In this document: piece by piece, positions 10,501-20,378 of the stretch
How the letters are laid out: each line of letters opens with the position of its first letter
Numbering within the stretch: position 1 is the stretch's first letter
Assembly (NCBI GenBank): GCA_949126835.1
Contig: OX421500.1
Location: 20,125,167-20,189,166 of the forward strand
Direction: 5' to 3'
DNA from: Anisus vortex
Lineage: Eukaryota; Mollusca; Gastropoda; Planorbidae
Length of the DNA stretch: 64,000 nt
Notes under the pieces: model-generated
What the model was told of the DNA's origin: nothing
Seen by the model: the letters and a program-made list of their open reading frames with translations, nothing else
Database searches by the model: none
Translations under genes and position numbers: made by a program

Positions 10501-11821
10501 AAGTCTATTCTTAATATATGTTTTTTTTTTTTACAAAATATTTTTGCTGTATTTCATGTATTTTACAGAGGCTGAATATACCTACACGAAAAAAAAAGTG
10601 TTCATTCCTTTAATGATGCAAACAAAATATAATCCCGACGGCTGGCTAGGGGCTTTATTAGGAGCAAAACTTTACTTTGATTTCTCAGGAAAATATCCAT
10701 TTGAGAACAAAATTCAGGTAAAACTGCTTATATATTAGTGTCATTTTTTCCAATGGTTCACACCAAAGTTCTACAGGTATCTCTGGCTGCTCCAGTTTTG
10801 TCTTATCAAACACTTTTGTTTTCTATTTCACGTCTCCTTTATATAAAAGGTATAGTTTTAGGAAATTGTTCCCAAATAATGAAAATGTTCTTAAACAGAC
10901 ATTGATAATACAAGTTTCATTTTCAATATAAATCCATGTTATTGCAATACATGTATATGTTACAAGCAAAATAAGAAAGCATTTTTACAGTTACTCATAC
11001 ATTATACTAGTCATCTTTATTAATATATTGATTACAATAACTTTATCCCAACTGATGTCAGGATATGTTTCGAGTCGATACACTATTATTTTCAATGTAC
11101 GAATACTAAATTATGGGTTAATACAATAATATTTACATATCTTATATGTCTTCAGGAGCTGGTTAATGAATTGACACATGTTCTTGAGACTAATAAAAGT
11201 AAAGATAAAAAACTATTGGGTATGTATACTATTTATAACAGTTTAAATAATACTTTATGTGACTTATCAACCATCAATGCAGAGATAATAAACATAATAT
11301 ATTTTACCTACGACTATTTTAACATGTTCAACATTTTTTAATGGTTATCCCAATTAATATATAATGTTCAAAGTAATTTTGTCAATCAGCTATTTCTAAG
11401 AAATACAAACAATATGTAATAAAATAATATGATTTATTAGAAAATAACCTTTTCCTTAAATAACCTTAAATATTGAAGGTATTCACAGAAGAGTATTGAC
11501 AACCAATATAAAGACTATATTTTACATTATTAAAAAATGTGCTGGGATTGTGACATAATTTAATTTGATGATTTGTGGAGGACAACAATATACAATATAA
11601 TAAAGTTAAACAAACCTTTCTGCACAAAATAAAAAAGAAATATCAAAATTACCCTATTATAAAAGCTACGTCGCTGCAAAGAGAGATAATCCTTAAAAAA
11701 ATCGTATGCCTTGCAGTTTACACATTTATTCTCCCTTTATCACTGTTTTAATTACATTTTCATTTTAACAGGTGTTGGCCAAGGCAAAAGTCAAAAAGCC
11801 AAAGTTTGTGAAATTATTTAA
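455..11821 (+). CDS. ARM-TIR protein, gene 1 (3' seven exons; 5' part off window)
   Basis: Exons: 455-615, 740-986, 6759-6853, 9315-9456, 10569-10717, 11156-11219, 11772-11821. All introns are GT-AG and every junction keeps phase, giving about 301 residues to the stop. The first two exons encode an ARM-like helical region. Exons 3-6 encode a TIR domain with box 1 FISYNW, then VWVDYENMSGS, VVLVCMSEKY, PDGWLGALLG and YFDFSGKYPF. TIR domains either act as adaptors in innate immune signalling or cleave NAD+; ARM plus TIR recalls SARM1, but no SAM domains are seen between them. The C-terminus is basic and ends CEII, a possible prenylation box. AATAAA lies at 11930-11935. The 5' exons must lie left of the window. 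Gene 2 downstream is its paralogue. Intron 2 (987-6758) carries a LINE and a hAT. Exon structure is strong evidence; cellular role is inferred from the family. Confidence 0.9.
740..986 (+). CDS. Gene 1 exon (ARM repeat)
   Basis: Acceptor aaaag at 739, donor AAAAAA/gtaaag at 986. At 247 bp it is the same length as gene 2 exon 7. It encodes IVEKGALAVFAKVF, then RNVTECLWALAFDKNV and KNVHGVLWMVNGK, ARM-like helices. It ends after one base of a Ser codon that is completed at 6759. Read-through past the donor would stop after 10 codons at 1013-1015. Confidence 0.93.
1515..1548. repeat. (TA)n microsatellite
   Basis: Uninterrupted TA run beside the 3' end of the minus-strand LINE that follows; the paralogous position near 47530 also has a short TA tract. 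Confidence 0.85.
1998..2005. repeat. 8-bp target-site duplication (left) of hAT
   Basis: GTTGGTTC, repeated perfectly at 4018-4025. The paralogous LINE at 48244-48251 has a single GTTGGTTC, the unoccupied site. Confidence 0.95.
2006..4017 (+). mobile_element. hAT DNA transposon, ZMYM1-like, internally decayed
   Basis: Termini are inverted: CAGGGCCGGCT at 2006 and its complement AGCCGGCCCTG ending at 4017. Subterminal 'cctagggcgc' also occurs in opposite orientation near both ends (2045 and 3985). An 8-bp target duplication GTTGGTTC flanks it. On the + strand the interior encodes pieces of a zinc-finger MYM-type-1-like hAT transposase. DALDEICEDTK is near 2550, about 2844-3137 reads through FSQYFGVFGF, 3028-3339 is a frame-shifted continuation, and a C-terminal dimerisation-like segment with LTGLAIISIENEIARQL spans about 3370-3505. 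The N-terminal zinc-finger and much of the catalytic core are missing and stops interrupt the rest. It is non-autonomous. Confidence 0.93.
4018..4025. repeat. 8-bp target-site duplication (right) of hAT
   Basis: Second copy of GTTGGTTC; the LINE sequence resumes immediately after it. Confidence 0.95.
4470..6758. other. Intronic DNA, gene 1, no gene
   Basis: About 5560-6758 aligns by eye with 48870-50320 in gene 2. About 4510-5560 has little counterpart there and is either an insertion in this copy or a deletion in the other. It contains the 28-bp tandem repeat at 5225-5305 and a short TA run at 5028-5048. No exon-like ORF with splice sites was seen. Confidence 0.6.
5225..5305. repeat. 28-bp tandem repeat, about 2.8 copies
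   Basis: The core 'aaggaggggtgtcagtgagg' recurs at 5231, 5259 and 5287, a period of 28. It is G-rich on the + strand and creates a short spurious ORF. Confidence 0.9.
6759..6853 (+). CDS. Gene 1 exon (TIR box 1)
   Basis: Acceptor gctag at 6758, donor TTAAAG/gtaata at 6853; 95 bp as in gene 2. It encodes HVSHIEGDKHIFISYNW and the following helix ending KRLK. FISYNW is the first beta-strand/box 1 of a TIR domain. Confidence 0.93.
7700..8125 (-). mobile_element. LINE 3' end insertion specific to gene 1
   Basis: The minus strand encodes the C-terminal tail typical of an RTE-like LINE: EGLAKTILQGAVRGGRKRG, then RRWDDDIKEWTGLSLADSQ and DKWRTL, ending about 7720. A (TTC)n-type tract at 7700-7725 is its 3' microsatellite tail. 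Gene 2 has 'taatacctttagagatctc' near 51066 with no insert, so this copy arrived after the duplication. Confidence 0.88.
9315..9456 (+). CDS. Gene 1 exon (TIR middle)
   Basis: Acceptor aaaaag at 9314, donor ACAG/gtgagt at 9456; 142 bp as in gene 2. It encodes ELGYKVWVDYENMSGSILQ and then VVLVCMSEKYQQSPNCR. The position where SARM1-like TIRs carry the catalytic Glu appears to be Gln (LQAMA). Confidence 0.93.
9604..9765 (+). mobile_element. LINE relic (C-terminal zinc-knuckle region)
   Basis: The + strand reads like the end of a LINE ORF: an EEK/RRK-rich stretch, then DKLQRS and a CxxC-type motif in 'tgtcacagatgcgacagagcc' (CHRCDRA in one frame). It sits where gene 2 has the longer LINE fragment 53145-54390, directly after the shared 'taactagttact'. 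Unmatched DNA continues to about 10330. Confidence 0.6.
10569..10717 (+). CDS. Gene 1 exon (TIR C-terminal half)
   Basis: Acceptor ttttacag at 10568, donor AATTCAG/gtaaaa at 10717; 149 bp as in gene 2. It encodes EAEYTYTKKKVFIPLMMQ, PDGWLGALLG and DFSGKYPFENKIQ. The DFS motif corresponds to the box 3-like end of this TIR type. Confidence 0.93.
11156..11219 (+). CDS. Gene 1 exon (post-TIR helix)
   Basis: Acceptor cttcag at 11155, donor TTGG/gtatgt at 11219; 64 bp as in gene 2. It encodes ELVNELTHVLETNKSKDKK. Confidence 0.92.
11772..11821 (+). CDS. Gene 1 terminal exon
   Basis: Acceptor tttaacag at 11771; stop TAA at 11819-11821. It encodes VGQGKSQKAKVCEII. Cys is fourth from the end behind a lysine-rich stretch. 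The exon is six bases longer than in gene 2, an in-frame difference. Confidence 0.9.
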
Positions 11822-11929
11822 AGTTTAACAGGACTGTGTCATGACATTTGGTTGTTGGCTTTTAATCGATCAAATAGTATCTGCCTACATGCACTTCGAA
11901 CAAACAGAAGTCATATTTTGTTTCTTATA

Positions 11930-11935
11930 AATAAA
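11930..11935 (+). terminator. Polyadenylation signal AATAAA, gene 1
   Basis: AATAAA about 110 bp after the stop; the equivalent hexamer in gene 2 is at 55948-55953. Confidence 0.6.
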
Positions 11936-12315
11936 TTGTAATGATTTATTTTGTTAGTTTTTATTCAAAGTAGAACGTAATATTAATATTTTGTATAATT
12001 TTAAAATTTTTATGTTTTGAACAAACAAATTTTTTTCTGTAATTAAAATATGAAAAACTTAACATATTCAGAAATGAGCTGAATACATTTTTTTTTCAAT
12101 TGTTATAATTTAACTCATATTTAGTACGTCATTTGGGCCTAGCTCATGTTATAAAATAAAATATATATGTAGATCTTAGTAATACTTTAAAAAAAAATGT
12201 ATCATTATATTGTCACTTTATTGTCGATATCTTCCTTATTCATTTTTAATATAAAGACGTTTACTTAAAATTTTATATATATATATAAAGTAGACTGTGT
12301 GTGTGTGTCTAACCA

Positions 12316-12909
12316 GTGTTACGACCACAATCCCCATGTGGTCAGAGCCGTGTAAATGTTGTTGATAATTCTCGTTCGTCCTAGGGTATACTTTGGTTAT
12401 TGTTTCTAATATTTCAGTATTTTACGAACTCTTCTTATTGTCCTGGGCACAAACTCAGGATTTGCGTTCTAACAGTTCCTTTACTTGACGTTGTAGTTGT
12501 AAATACATATATTATCGTATTGTAAACAATGAAACTAAAATTGTATCTTGACGACGAAGCTTCAGTGTAAATGCTGTTGATAATTTAATTCAGATGATAT
12601 GTGCAAATGTATACAATATGAAGATTATATACAGTTAGAAGAATATAGTGCCAACACAAGGGTCCACTCTGTACAAAACTATGCACAAGACTAAACTACT
12701 AGCTACCTAGCCTTAAATACTAGCGGAGGAGAGCGGAGAACAGACCCATTACTAGGAGGGGTAAAATAATGGTATCCTTACAAAACTCATAATAAAAATG
12801 ATAGTTAAAACATAAAATTCCCTGTACGAGAAATAATAGACTATTCCTAGCCATTCTGAGAATCTGAGGTATGCACGAGAGTGGATTCTTAGAACAGTCT
12901 AGGCTTTTT
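12316..12909 (+). repeat. LTR-like repeat, copy A (inverted partner at 32884-33471)
   Basis: It begins TGTTACGACCACAATCCCC and matches the reverse complement of 32884-33471 over most of its length, through 'actcaggat', 'ttgtaaacaatgaaac', 'ttgacgacgaagctt' and 'ctattcctagccattc'. The element 'gtgtaaatg[tc]tgttgataatt' occurs twice inside it (about 12350 and 12567). The TG start and about 600-bp length suggest a solo LTR, but no clean target duplication was found. It begins where the gene 1/gene 2 homology ends, after a TA tract. Confidence 0.75.
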
Positions 12910-14749
12910 AGTACCTGCCAAAAAAACTTGTGTTGAGAGAGAGCTGTGGGTGCTATTAACATGTAACATGCCCCCACCCAACGAAAGAAAAAATGTACCA
13001 TAATTACCATGGTAATACCAAACATGGTACATTTTTTGTATCTAACGCTAACACATATTATGTTGACGCCCATTTTTGCCCTTTTACATTAACAAACATC
13101 AATAAAAGACAGTTTAAGGTGTAACAAGAAAACCATAAAAACGAAGTTTTTATTATACTCCCTTTATTTGCAAACTAAGTTCACCATCATGTAATTAAAT
13201 AATTGATTGACTACTGCAAATGAAACGTACAGAAAAATATATGTGTCGCAAATCTCAAAAATAAATATATTTTTTTTCTAGCTTTGCGCCGAAAAACTAT
13301 AAAAAGTTGCATAGGCATTTTTAAAGTGAAACCAAAATTTTTCTTATACTTTTCTTTTAAGAAATGAATATTGTCATAAGTGTAGTATTATTAGGTTGTT
13401 TTAACTGAAAATTTAAAAGAAGGTATTGTTAGTCGCCACAAGTCTGCTGTTCAAATTTCAGCTTGTTTGGACGACGGGAAGTGGTCGAACCATCGATGCA
13501 AAGTTTTCCAAGCAATCAAGCAAGCAGACAGTAGAAGTTAAAATAAAGGGAGTAAAAATAGAGTAAAACATGTCTTAGTTGCATGATTAGATTATAAAAA
13601 GTATCATTACTTAATGGTAATGTGATTATAACTTGATGGACATATATTTACCCGTTAACATTAAAATTAACTAATGTCTCAACAAGTGTATAACATTCCA
13701 AAATATTCTAGCCATTTAACTATGTACAGTTGTGTGGATTTCCACCAAAAACTTACTAAAAATTTAACTTACTTAAACAAATATAACATTGCTCAAACTA
13801 TGGCAATATCAATAATTTATCTTCAATGTACGAACTAAGATATTTAATTGTAGTACTGATCACTTGAATCAAACTATAGATTACTTCCCCTTTTCCCCAG
13901 AAATACATATATCGATATATTACAATGTCAACTTAACATTAACTAATATATATTACAGGGTAGGTCAGGGTTCATAGTCAAAGTGATTATTACTTCTCAT
14001 TTCTCAAATATGACAAAAAATACAATCTAGTTACAATTTATTTCCCTTCCTACTAAAAAAATCCAAATATTCAAATGCAATCTACTATTATGCGTTTTTG
14101 GCAACTTTAATAGTTTAATATAAGCGAATGTTAAGGCTTAGATAAGTACACACTTTTAAATAACTTTATTTCTTTCCATTCCCAGATATTTGGAAAATGT
14201 TATATCATAGTATCAATCTCTTTCTGGGAGATAAAAAGTGTACATATTATTAACAAGCTTTATTCATTAACTAAAATAAAACAAGACAACAAATCAATTG
14301 TCTTCAAAGAAAAACAATAATTCAGAACACCTCTCTCACAGTGACTTTTTGCAGTGTACTGATCGTAAAGATTTCTTTGGGCTATAATTCCGGAAGTTTC
14401 CCCACTTAATTGCATGGAATGACAATTACTTTCATCCATCCAAACCAAGTAATTACATACATATATATTTATTGCATAATGCATCACAATTTAGATGGAA
14501 TTTCTTGTCCATAATAAAATGAATTAAATGAGTTTAAAATATATCAGAACATCAATCAGAAAATACAATACGTATCATCTAGTGCGTGATTATGGAAATA
14601 ATTAATACTTTCAAAAGACTTGACTTCTGTCTGATGCAAGTGCTCTGTAGGTATTCTATTATCAAAATTCAAACGAATGATATATTATCATGACACATTC
14701 TTAATGAACAAGTGAGATGATCTAAAAAAAGAAACATTGGGTTAGTCAA
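12910..14749. other. Intergenic AT-rich DNA, no gene
   Basis: Contains the hairpin at 12990-13038 and AT-rich sequence with no exon-like or TE protein signal. If the minus-strand Ty3-type element had a 3' LTR it should lie here; I do not recognise one. Confidence 0.6.
12990..13038. repeat. Inverted repeat (hairpin), 13-bp arms
   Basis: AAAAAATGTACCA and its complement TGGTACATTTTTT surround a 20-odd-bp spacer that itself contains the palindromic 'attaccatggtaat'. Together they form a strong potential cruciform. Confidence 0.75.
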
Positions 14750-15265
14750 TCAATCATTTAGTACCCGAGATAGAGTATCATCTTTGACGTTGTCTCTATC
14801 GTCGATGATGCGGGGAACGGGACACGTATCGGTCTTTGTCAAATTACTTAATTTCCGTAAGTCTCTATAAAACCGCAGTGTTTGGTCGGCTTTTGATACC
14901 AGCACACAGGGTGAAGACCATTCGCTATCACCTTCTTCTCCTATGTCGTTTTCTAACATGTACTTTACATCTGCCCTAATATGCTCAGGTCTGATGGGGT
15001 CAACTCTATAAGGATGCTGTTTGATGGGTCTGGCACCCTCGGTTAACATTACATCGTGCTCTATTAGATGTGTCCTCCTGGGAATATCTGTAAACAGTGA
15101 CTTATAAGCATGTACCAGATTAATAATCTTCTCTTTATCTTCTACCGGAAGATGTCCTAGCTTTGTATCTAAGCACTTAAGGATTTCTGTATTATTAAGT
15201 TTGCTCTCTGCAAACAAGTGCTCTATCTTAGGTAAGTCCGTCGGGACTCTAGCTAATGAAATCAT
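14750..15265 (-). pseudogene. pol fragment: RT N-terminus fused to RNase H end
   Basis: A 171-codon open frame with LIEHDVMLTEGARPIKQHPY, the RT fingers (EWSSPCVLVSK, LRFYRDLRKL) and PVPRIIDD joined directly to DNVKDDTLSRVLND and a stop. An intact relative needs about 300 more residues, including the YLDD motif and RNase H. The frame stays open, so the deletion was in frame. Confidence 0.85.
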
Positions 15266-15372
15266 GGGGACCTCCCGTGGTTTACTTTTTTTCCCTGGAA
15301 AAATAAGACTTAAGTAAATTAATAAGACATTCCCTCTGCTTTCGTCTCCGGTCAGGCGTCTTTATCAAATAA

Positions 15373-15714
15373 TTAACCTCGCCAAGCTTTGATTCTTGGC
15401 CCACTAAACTTTGCACTTAAGGGTTGATTCTGCAGAGGCAGAAACACAAGAACTTGGTCACCTGTTGCAAAAGCTCTAGCTGTTGCTTTCCTGTCATAAT
15501 TCTGTTTTATACGCTCCTGCATCTGTGGAAAATGAGTCTTTACATGGTTAAAAGCATTATAAAGTATATTCTTAAATTTATCTACACATGACAAAAGTCC
15601 TATTGGCTCACTGTCCGTTAGCCAAGTTTCAGGTAGCAGTTTCAACGGACCTCTGACTGAGTGTCCATACACAAGTTCGAACGGGCTAAACCCCAAGGAT
15701 TCATGAGTGGCCAC
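15373..15714 (-). pseudogene. Integrase C-terminal fragment
   Basis: HESLGFSPFELVYGHSVRG, then WLTDSEPIGLLSCVDKF, RIKQNYDRKATARAF and DQVLVFLPL...LSAKFSGP. This is the 3' portion of a retroviral-type integrase with its C-terminal SH3-like/GPY-type domain. It matches 61000-61368 on the + strand. Confidence 0.85.
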
Positions 15715-15730
15715 TCTTGCAGCGAGCAGT

Positions 15731-15738
15731 ACATAAGG
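15731..15738. repeat. 8-bp target-site duplication (left)
   Basis: ACATAAGG, repeated exactly at 17236-17243. Removing the insert restores a continuous integrase reading frame around VPYVLLAARV. Confidence 0.93.
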
Positions 15739-17235
15739 CTAGAGACCGACCGAATCCAAATTTTTAGTTTCGTCCTAAAACGAAACCATATTGAATATTA
15801 TACATTGACTTTCGGCCGAAACCAAACATTAACTACAACTTCGGCCGAAACCAAAAAAAAAAACGAAAATGCGAAACGAATTATTTCAAAAGAATGTACA
15901 TTTATGTGTAATAGAAACTAGATTATGGGCACTTTATTTGAGTAAACCATTATTTGGAGTGATTAAATCATCCATTATTTTTAACTTCAGTCTTCTACTT
16001 CACATTAGGGATGTTAATACACTTTTTTTCTTTCTCAAAACCTGTGTTCGGCTCTAAATATCATTTTTTTTTACCCATATTCGGTTCCCCCTCTCCGCCC
16101 CCTGGCAAATTAAGTTATAATTTGGAAAATAAAAATTTGCATTGATTATACTAAAAAAAATAATACGAAGGACCATTGATCCTTAGAACGTGGTGAAATC
16201 TTTGAAAAAAAATTTTGATTTTGGATTAGCAGAAGTAAAAAGCTGTAGTGACATGAATTTAGACCATTAAAATTATAATTTAAATCAGAGGATATTAGAT
16301 CTATATGTTACACCTATTAAAAGAATATTTGTAGAATATGAATAAAATCCCAGACGCATCTATCTAGGGTTAACAGACGTCCGTCAAGAAAATTAACAGT
16401 TTTTGAAAAGAACCTTACATGTGCTGCAAAGTTGCTTTTTTAATTGACAAAGTTGCTTTTCAGTTTACATTAAATAAAATGTTGGGTGAGTTTTACTAAT
16501 ATACAATTATTGGCAGCTAATGTAATAAAACTGAACTGATTGTGGATTGTTAAACACTAAATATGTAATTCTTTTGTCTATCTATGTCCTCCTTTTGAAG
16601 TCCAAGTATCTCGCAACCTTACGTCTATTGGTCTGTTTGTATGTAAAGCGTTCAGCATCAGTGGGGAAATTCCAGTTTTTTTTTTCTTTTCGAATACATA
16701 GCGTTAGCATCTGCATTTGCTGTTGTATGTGCTTGTATCGCAAATTTACAATCAGTATTCGGAATTTGAAAAAACCACAAAAAAAACCAACTATAATTCG
16801 CCTCTGACAAACGAGTGTTTGCTAGGAATATAATGTTTAGGAATTGTTTTGTGCTAATCAAACAGGGTTTACAATATATTTCTTCAGATAAAAAGATAGG
16901 GCTTATATAAATCGTGGGACACAGTTATGAATGATTTCCTCCCGAAATCCTGTTATCGTTTAACATCCCTACCTCACACAGATTAATTCACAACTGTTTA
17001 ACTAAATGAAAGTATCAATAAGCAGAACAATAGATGCAGCAATAGCGTAGCATTATGAATTTTAAAAGTTAAAATAGATATTCGGCTGAAAGACAATATC
17101 AGTTTCGGCCGAAACCGTACACAAACCGAAAACTAACAGTTTGGCTTCGGCCGAAACCGAAAACACGCCGAAAAAGGGTTTTTGCCTATTTTCGGCGCCA
17201 AAAACGAAGCCGAAACCGAATATCGGTCGGTATAT
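15739..17235. mobile_element. Non-autonomous hAT-like element nested in the integrase
   Basis: Ends are imperfect inverted repeats: GACCGACCGAATCC near 15744 and GAATATCGGTCGGTA ending near 17232. The subterminal DNA is packed with short 'ttcggccgaaaccg' palindromic motifs at both ends (about 15810-15860 and 17100-17215). An exact 8-bp target duplication fits the hAT superfamily. No transposase ORF is present. The left 500 bp recur at 39094-39600. Confidence 0.9.
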
Positions 17236-17243
17236 ACATAAGG
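17236..17243. repeat. 8-bp target-site duplication (right)
   Basis: Second ACATAAGG, followed at once by resumed minus-strand integrase sequence (complement of 'ggcacacccttatccc'). Confidence 0.93.
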
Positions 17244-17340
17244 CACACCCTTATCCCAGTTATATTCTGTATAATTATCTTCAACACCTTCTTTTCAACA
17301 ATGATAATGATCAAACAACTCCAGTTGTTGAATAAACAAA

Positions 17341-19060
17341 TTTTATTTAAATTGTAGACTCAAGATAAACTTTAAGTAAATGCATCAAACAGATGGACGA
17401 ACATAAAATTTCATGTAATGTACAAGTATCAATATAACACCTTCTCTCTAACAACGATCAAACGGAACTAACTATCATGAGATAGGGACTTTAAAAAAAA
17501 AAACTATTATCGAACATTCTAGATGGCCCTAATTGACTCCTAATACCCATTTCAATTCCACTGCGCTATAGAATACTGCGATCCAGAATCTAACCTTCAA
17601 TTTCCACAAGGTTGAACGAATTATTTATTTAAATATGCTTTAAGGAATGTAAGGTCAACCCTTGGCCTCTAATACGCACTTGTTAAGAGGTCAATGCCCT
17701 AGACAGTCCTTTGTCTTTTAACCGATATTCGTAACAGTATTATATAACTTAAGGTCAAGAAGAGGGCACTTAATAATACTGATTTCAAGGATAAGACCAA
17801 TTGAAATAATCGAGTTACTGAATTAAAACATATGGTGTAATTTTAACACTATTTTTTATCTTATATTTTCAAGGCAAAACATAACATTACATCCGCATGA
17901 AACACTTCCATAAGCGTGTTACTCTGGGTTTTTTTTCTTATTTTATATATTACAGACGCTTCGCCTATATGTAAGATTATCTCATCCCTTATCGGAGACT
18001 AGTCTTACATTTTGATTTGTTACTGGTTTCTCTGTTTTAATCAGTTAACCCATTTCATACCCGAATGCCACTCGGAAAGAAATATTAACTTGTAATTGTG
18101 CCATAACGAGGTTGTGCTATTTAAAATATAAATATTTATAACAAGCAACTTATAAAAAGGGGCATGATATATTTATAGTGCAATGAAACTAGAAAGGCAG
18201 CATTTTTAATATCACAAGGTCATACATCTTTTGTAACAACGTGTATCTATTTAAAGCAAAACTACGTGAAGATTATCGTTGTTTTTTTCTCGGACGAGCT
18301 AGGCCTACCTGGTAATCACTACGTCACGACTCAATGCACTAAAATTGATTTTTTGAATCGAACTAGTAGTGCTATATTGTTTTACAGTCCATTATCGATT
18401 TTCACAATGACACTCGCATATACACAATGTTAGGTTAAAATATAGACAGACATAACTTTAAATAGACGAGATTGATGACACACTTAGAATCATTTTACTT
18501 ACGGAAATAATCTAAGATGTAAGATTATGATGTGGACACAAGCTAGGAAAAATGTTCTAGAGCTTCTAACGCTGTTAACATTAAATAGTAAGTATATTTA
18601 TTTGAATGAGTTAACGTGTTCTGCTGCTACTAATCTTTTTCTGCTGTGTATATTCATGTGTATATTCATGTGTGTTCATGAGTTCTTGGAAAGAGTGTTT
18701 AAATGAATTTTACTAGAATTAAGTACATTCAACTTTTTCATTTAGTCGTTTGATTAGCTTTTAGTCTAAGTCATTAATAGGAATTTTGATTTTAAAACTT
18801 TGACAATAAAACAGGCTAGTTGTAATTTAAAAGAATTGCAGTAACCGTATATCTATACACAGTAAATATTTATGTATAATCAAAGTATAATATTACCGTG
18901 ATATATGTCTATATAGATAAAACAAAATTCTTAATATATTGTAGCCTAATGTGCCTTAAGGGCTTTCAAAAGTACTATTACTAAGTGATATCATTTAATA
19001 AATACCGGTTGATAAGCTTTTCAATATATTATTATGTGCATTAAATATAGGCCACACATA
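17341..19060. other. Intergenic DNA with a short interspersed repeat, no gene
   Basis: Apart from the repeat copy at 17935-18130 and a small duplicated 'tgtatattcatg' at 18645-18672, nothing recognisable. No exon or TE protein signal on either strand. Confidence 0.55.
17935..18130 (+). repeat. Short interspersed repeat, copy 1 of 3
   Basis: Shares 'ttacagacgct', 'gactagtctt(a/g)', 'gttactggttt' and 'ttaacccatt(t/c)' in the same order with 46935-47130, and the first part with 21305-21450. No coding content; family unidentified. Confidence 0.6.
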
Positions 19061-19079
19061 CGTTGGTGCATTGCCTTCT

Positions 19080-20050
19080 TCAGTAGCACGAAGGTTGAAC
19101 TCTTCTTCCAATTCTCACATCATCATGAAAGCCTGCACAACGGTTGTTTGATCTAATGATTTGTTCCAATAAATTTATTAGAGATTGTCTGATTTCATGA
19201 TTGAGTGGATGTTTCAGTCGCTCGGTGACGGCGTCATCAAAATCTAAGCAGTCCATCTGTCCATATTGTGGACTTTCAAATTCCCCATTAACATTTTGTG
19301 TGGGATGTACTGTAATATTCATCTTATGGTAGACTTGTCCTGCTGCTACGAAGCTGTAGATTCCGTGACTATTGATTGTCCGATCGTCATCTACGTTAAA
19401 CGAAGCCAGTGCAAAACATGAAATTAAGTTCCTGATCCTTTTGTGGAATTCTTCTGCGTGGCAGGCCAACTCATTTGAAAACACTTATTGCTCTATTTTC
19501 ATAAAACAACAGTCACTTAAGGAGTCGCGGTTGATTCTGTTCGACACCCGTTCTATGGGAAAATGAACAGCATGACAGTAAATACATGATATTTAAAAGG
19601 CACCAATCTTGTGTAGGTAACTTCGGAATTAGTTGCGCACTTGTAGGCTGGCAATATATTTTGTTTCATAAATAATTGTCGCCTGACATTACGGCGACGT
19701 TTCTCTTGCAAGCGTTCTTCACGTTGATCAATGGTCTCTAGCGATTGTCTTTGACTGGCTTTCTATCGCTTTAGTTCCAACCTTTATTTTTCTTTATCTA
19801 TATTCTAGTGTTTCATTTTTTAATTGCTCAGCTTTGTGACGTCTCAGATCGTCCAATCGTCTTTCTCTTACATCTGTAGTTGTCCTATCTAGTTGCTTTT
19901 CCTTACGCTCTCTTGGTTTATTTAATCGTTTTTCTTGTTCTTTTGCAGTTTCTTCCTCTAGTGGGTTTGTCCTACGCTTTCTTTGATAATCCAATCTTGT
20001 TTCTGTCTCATCTATACTTTCTTTTTCTAGTTGCTGTAATCTACACATTT
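19080..20050 (-). mobile_element. Decayed Helitron, N-terminal ORF region
   Basis: Two minus-strand frames fit the start of a Helitron polyprotein. About 20048-19650 is a charged, repetitive RL...R-rich segment (EKRLNKPRERKEKQL, VRERRLDDLRRHK), typical of the N-terminal part of animal Helitron proteins. About 19484-19080 matches the Helitron-like N domain: a FHKRIRNLISCFALASFNVD motif, then YSFVAAGQVYHKM and YGQMDCLDFDDAV. Frames are broken and no Rep (HUH) or helicase domain is in the window. Assignment rests on motif resemblance by eye. Confidence 0.7.
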
Positions 20051-20277
20051 GTTTATTCTTTAATTGTTGTTAATGCACCTGAGCTTGGCTGCGCTGTTTG
20101 CTTTTATAGTTGTATCCACTAAATCATCTATAGGCCCTATCTGAAGTCATGCAAGAAATACTTTTAAAATAGTGTCTACTTCTGCACTATAATCAACAAT
20201 GGCCTCACACAGGGGAGGGTGGCAGAGAAGGCATATGTACGATGGTGACACTTCTATGGGGGCGGTGAATATAGCCT

Positions 20278-20378
20278 AAACATAGCACTAAACAAAGCCG
20301 TTACAGTATGCGTGGGGGTCTCGCTGAAACATAGCACTAAACAAAGCCGTTACAGTATGCGTGGGGGTCTCGCTGAAA
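20278..20378. repeat. 49-bp tandem duplication
   Basis: 'catagcactaaacaaagccg' begins at 20281 and again at 20330, with the rest of the 49-bp unit identical. The perfect match implies a recent event. Confidence 0.95.

Larger units (their letters stand above)
14750..17340 (-). mobile_element. Ty3-type retrotransposon fragment, integrase before RT, internally deleted
   Basis: Reading the minus strand, the end of an integrase comes first, then RT. The integrase part covers about 17270-17243 (YNWDKGVPYV) and 15730-15373 (LGFSPFELVYGHSVRGPLK, then a tail with YDRKATARAFATGDQVLVF). RT follows at 15265-14750 (ARPIKQHPYRVDP, EWSSPCVLVSKAD). RT then jumps at 'PRIIDD' straight to DNVKDDTLSRV, the end of RNase H, so the catalytic RT palm and most of RNase H are deleted. 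The homologous order at 60190-62921 confirms that integrase precedes RT in this family (Gmr1-like). The integrase is split by a 1.5-kb hAT-like insertion. Confidence 0.87.

Noticed and set aside
12720..13073. 117-aa minus-strand ORF
   Set aside because: It crosses the end of an interspersed repeat and a hairpin and has no domain or splice context.
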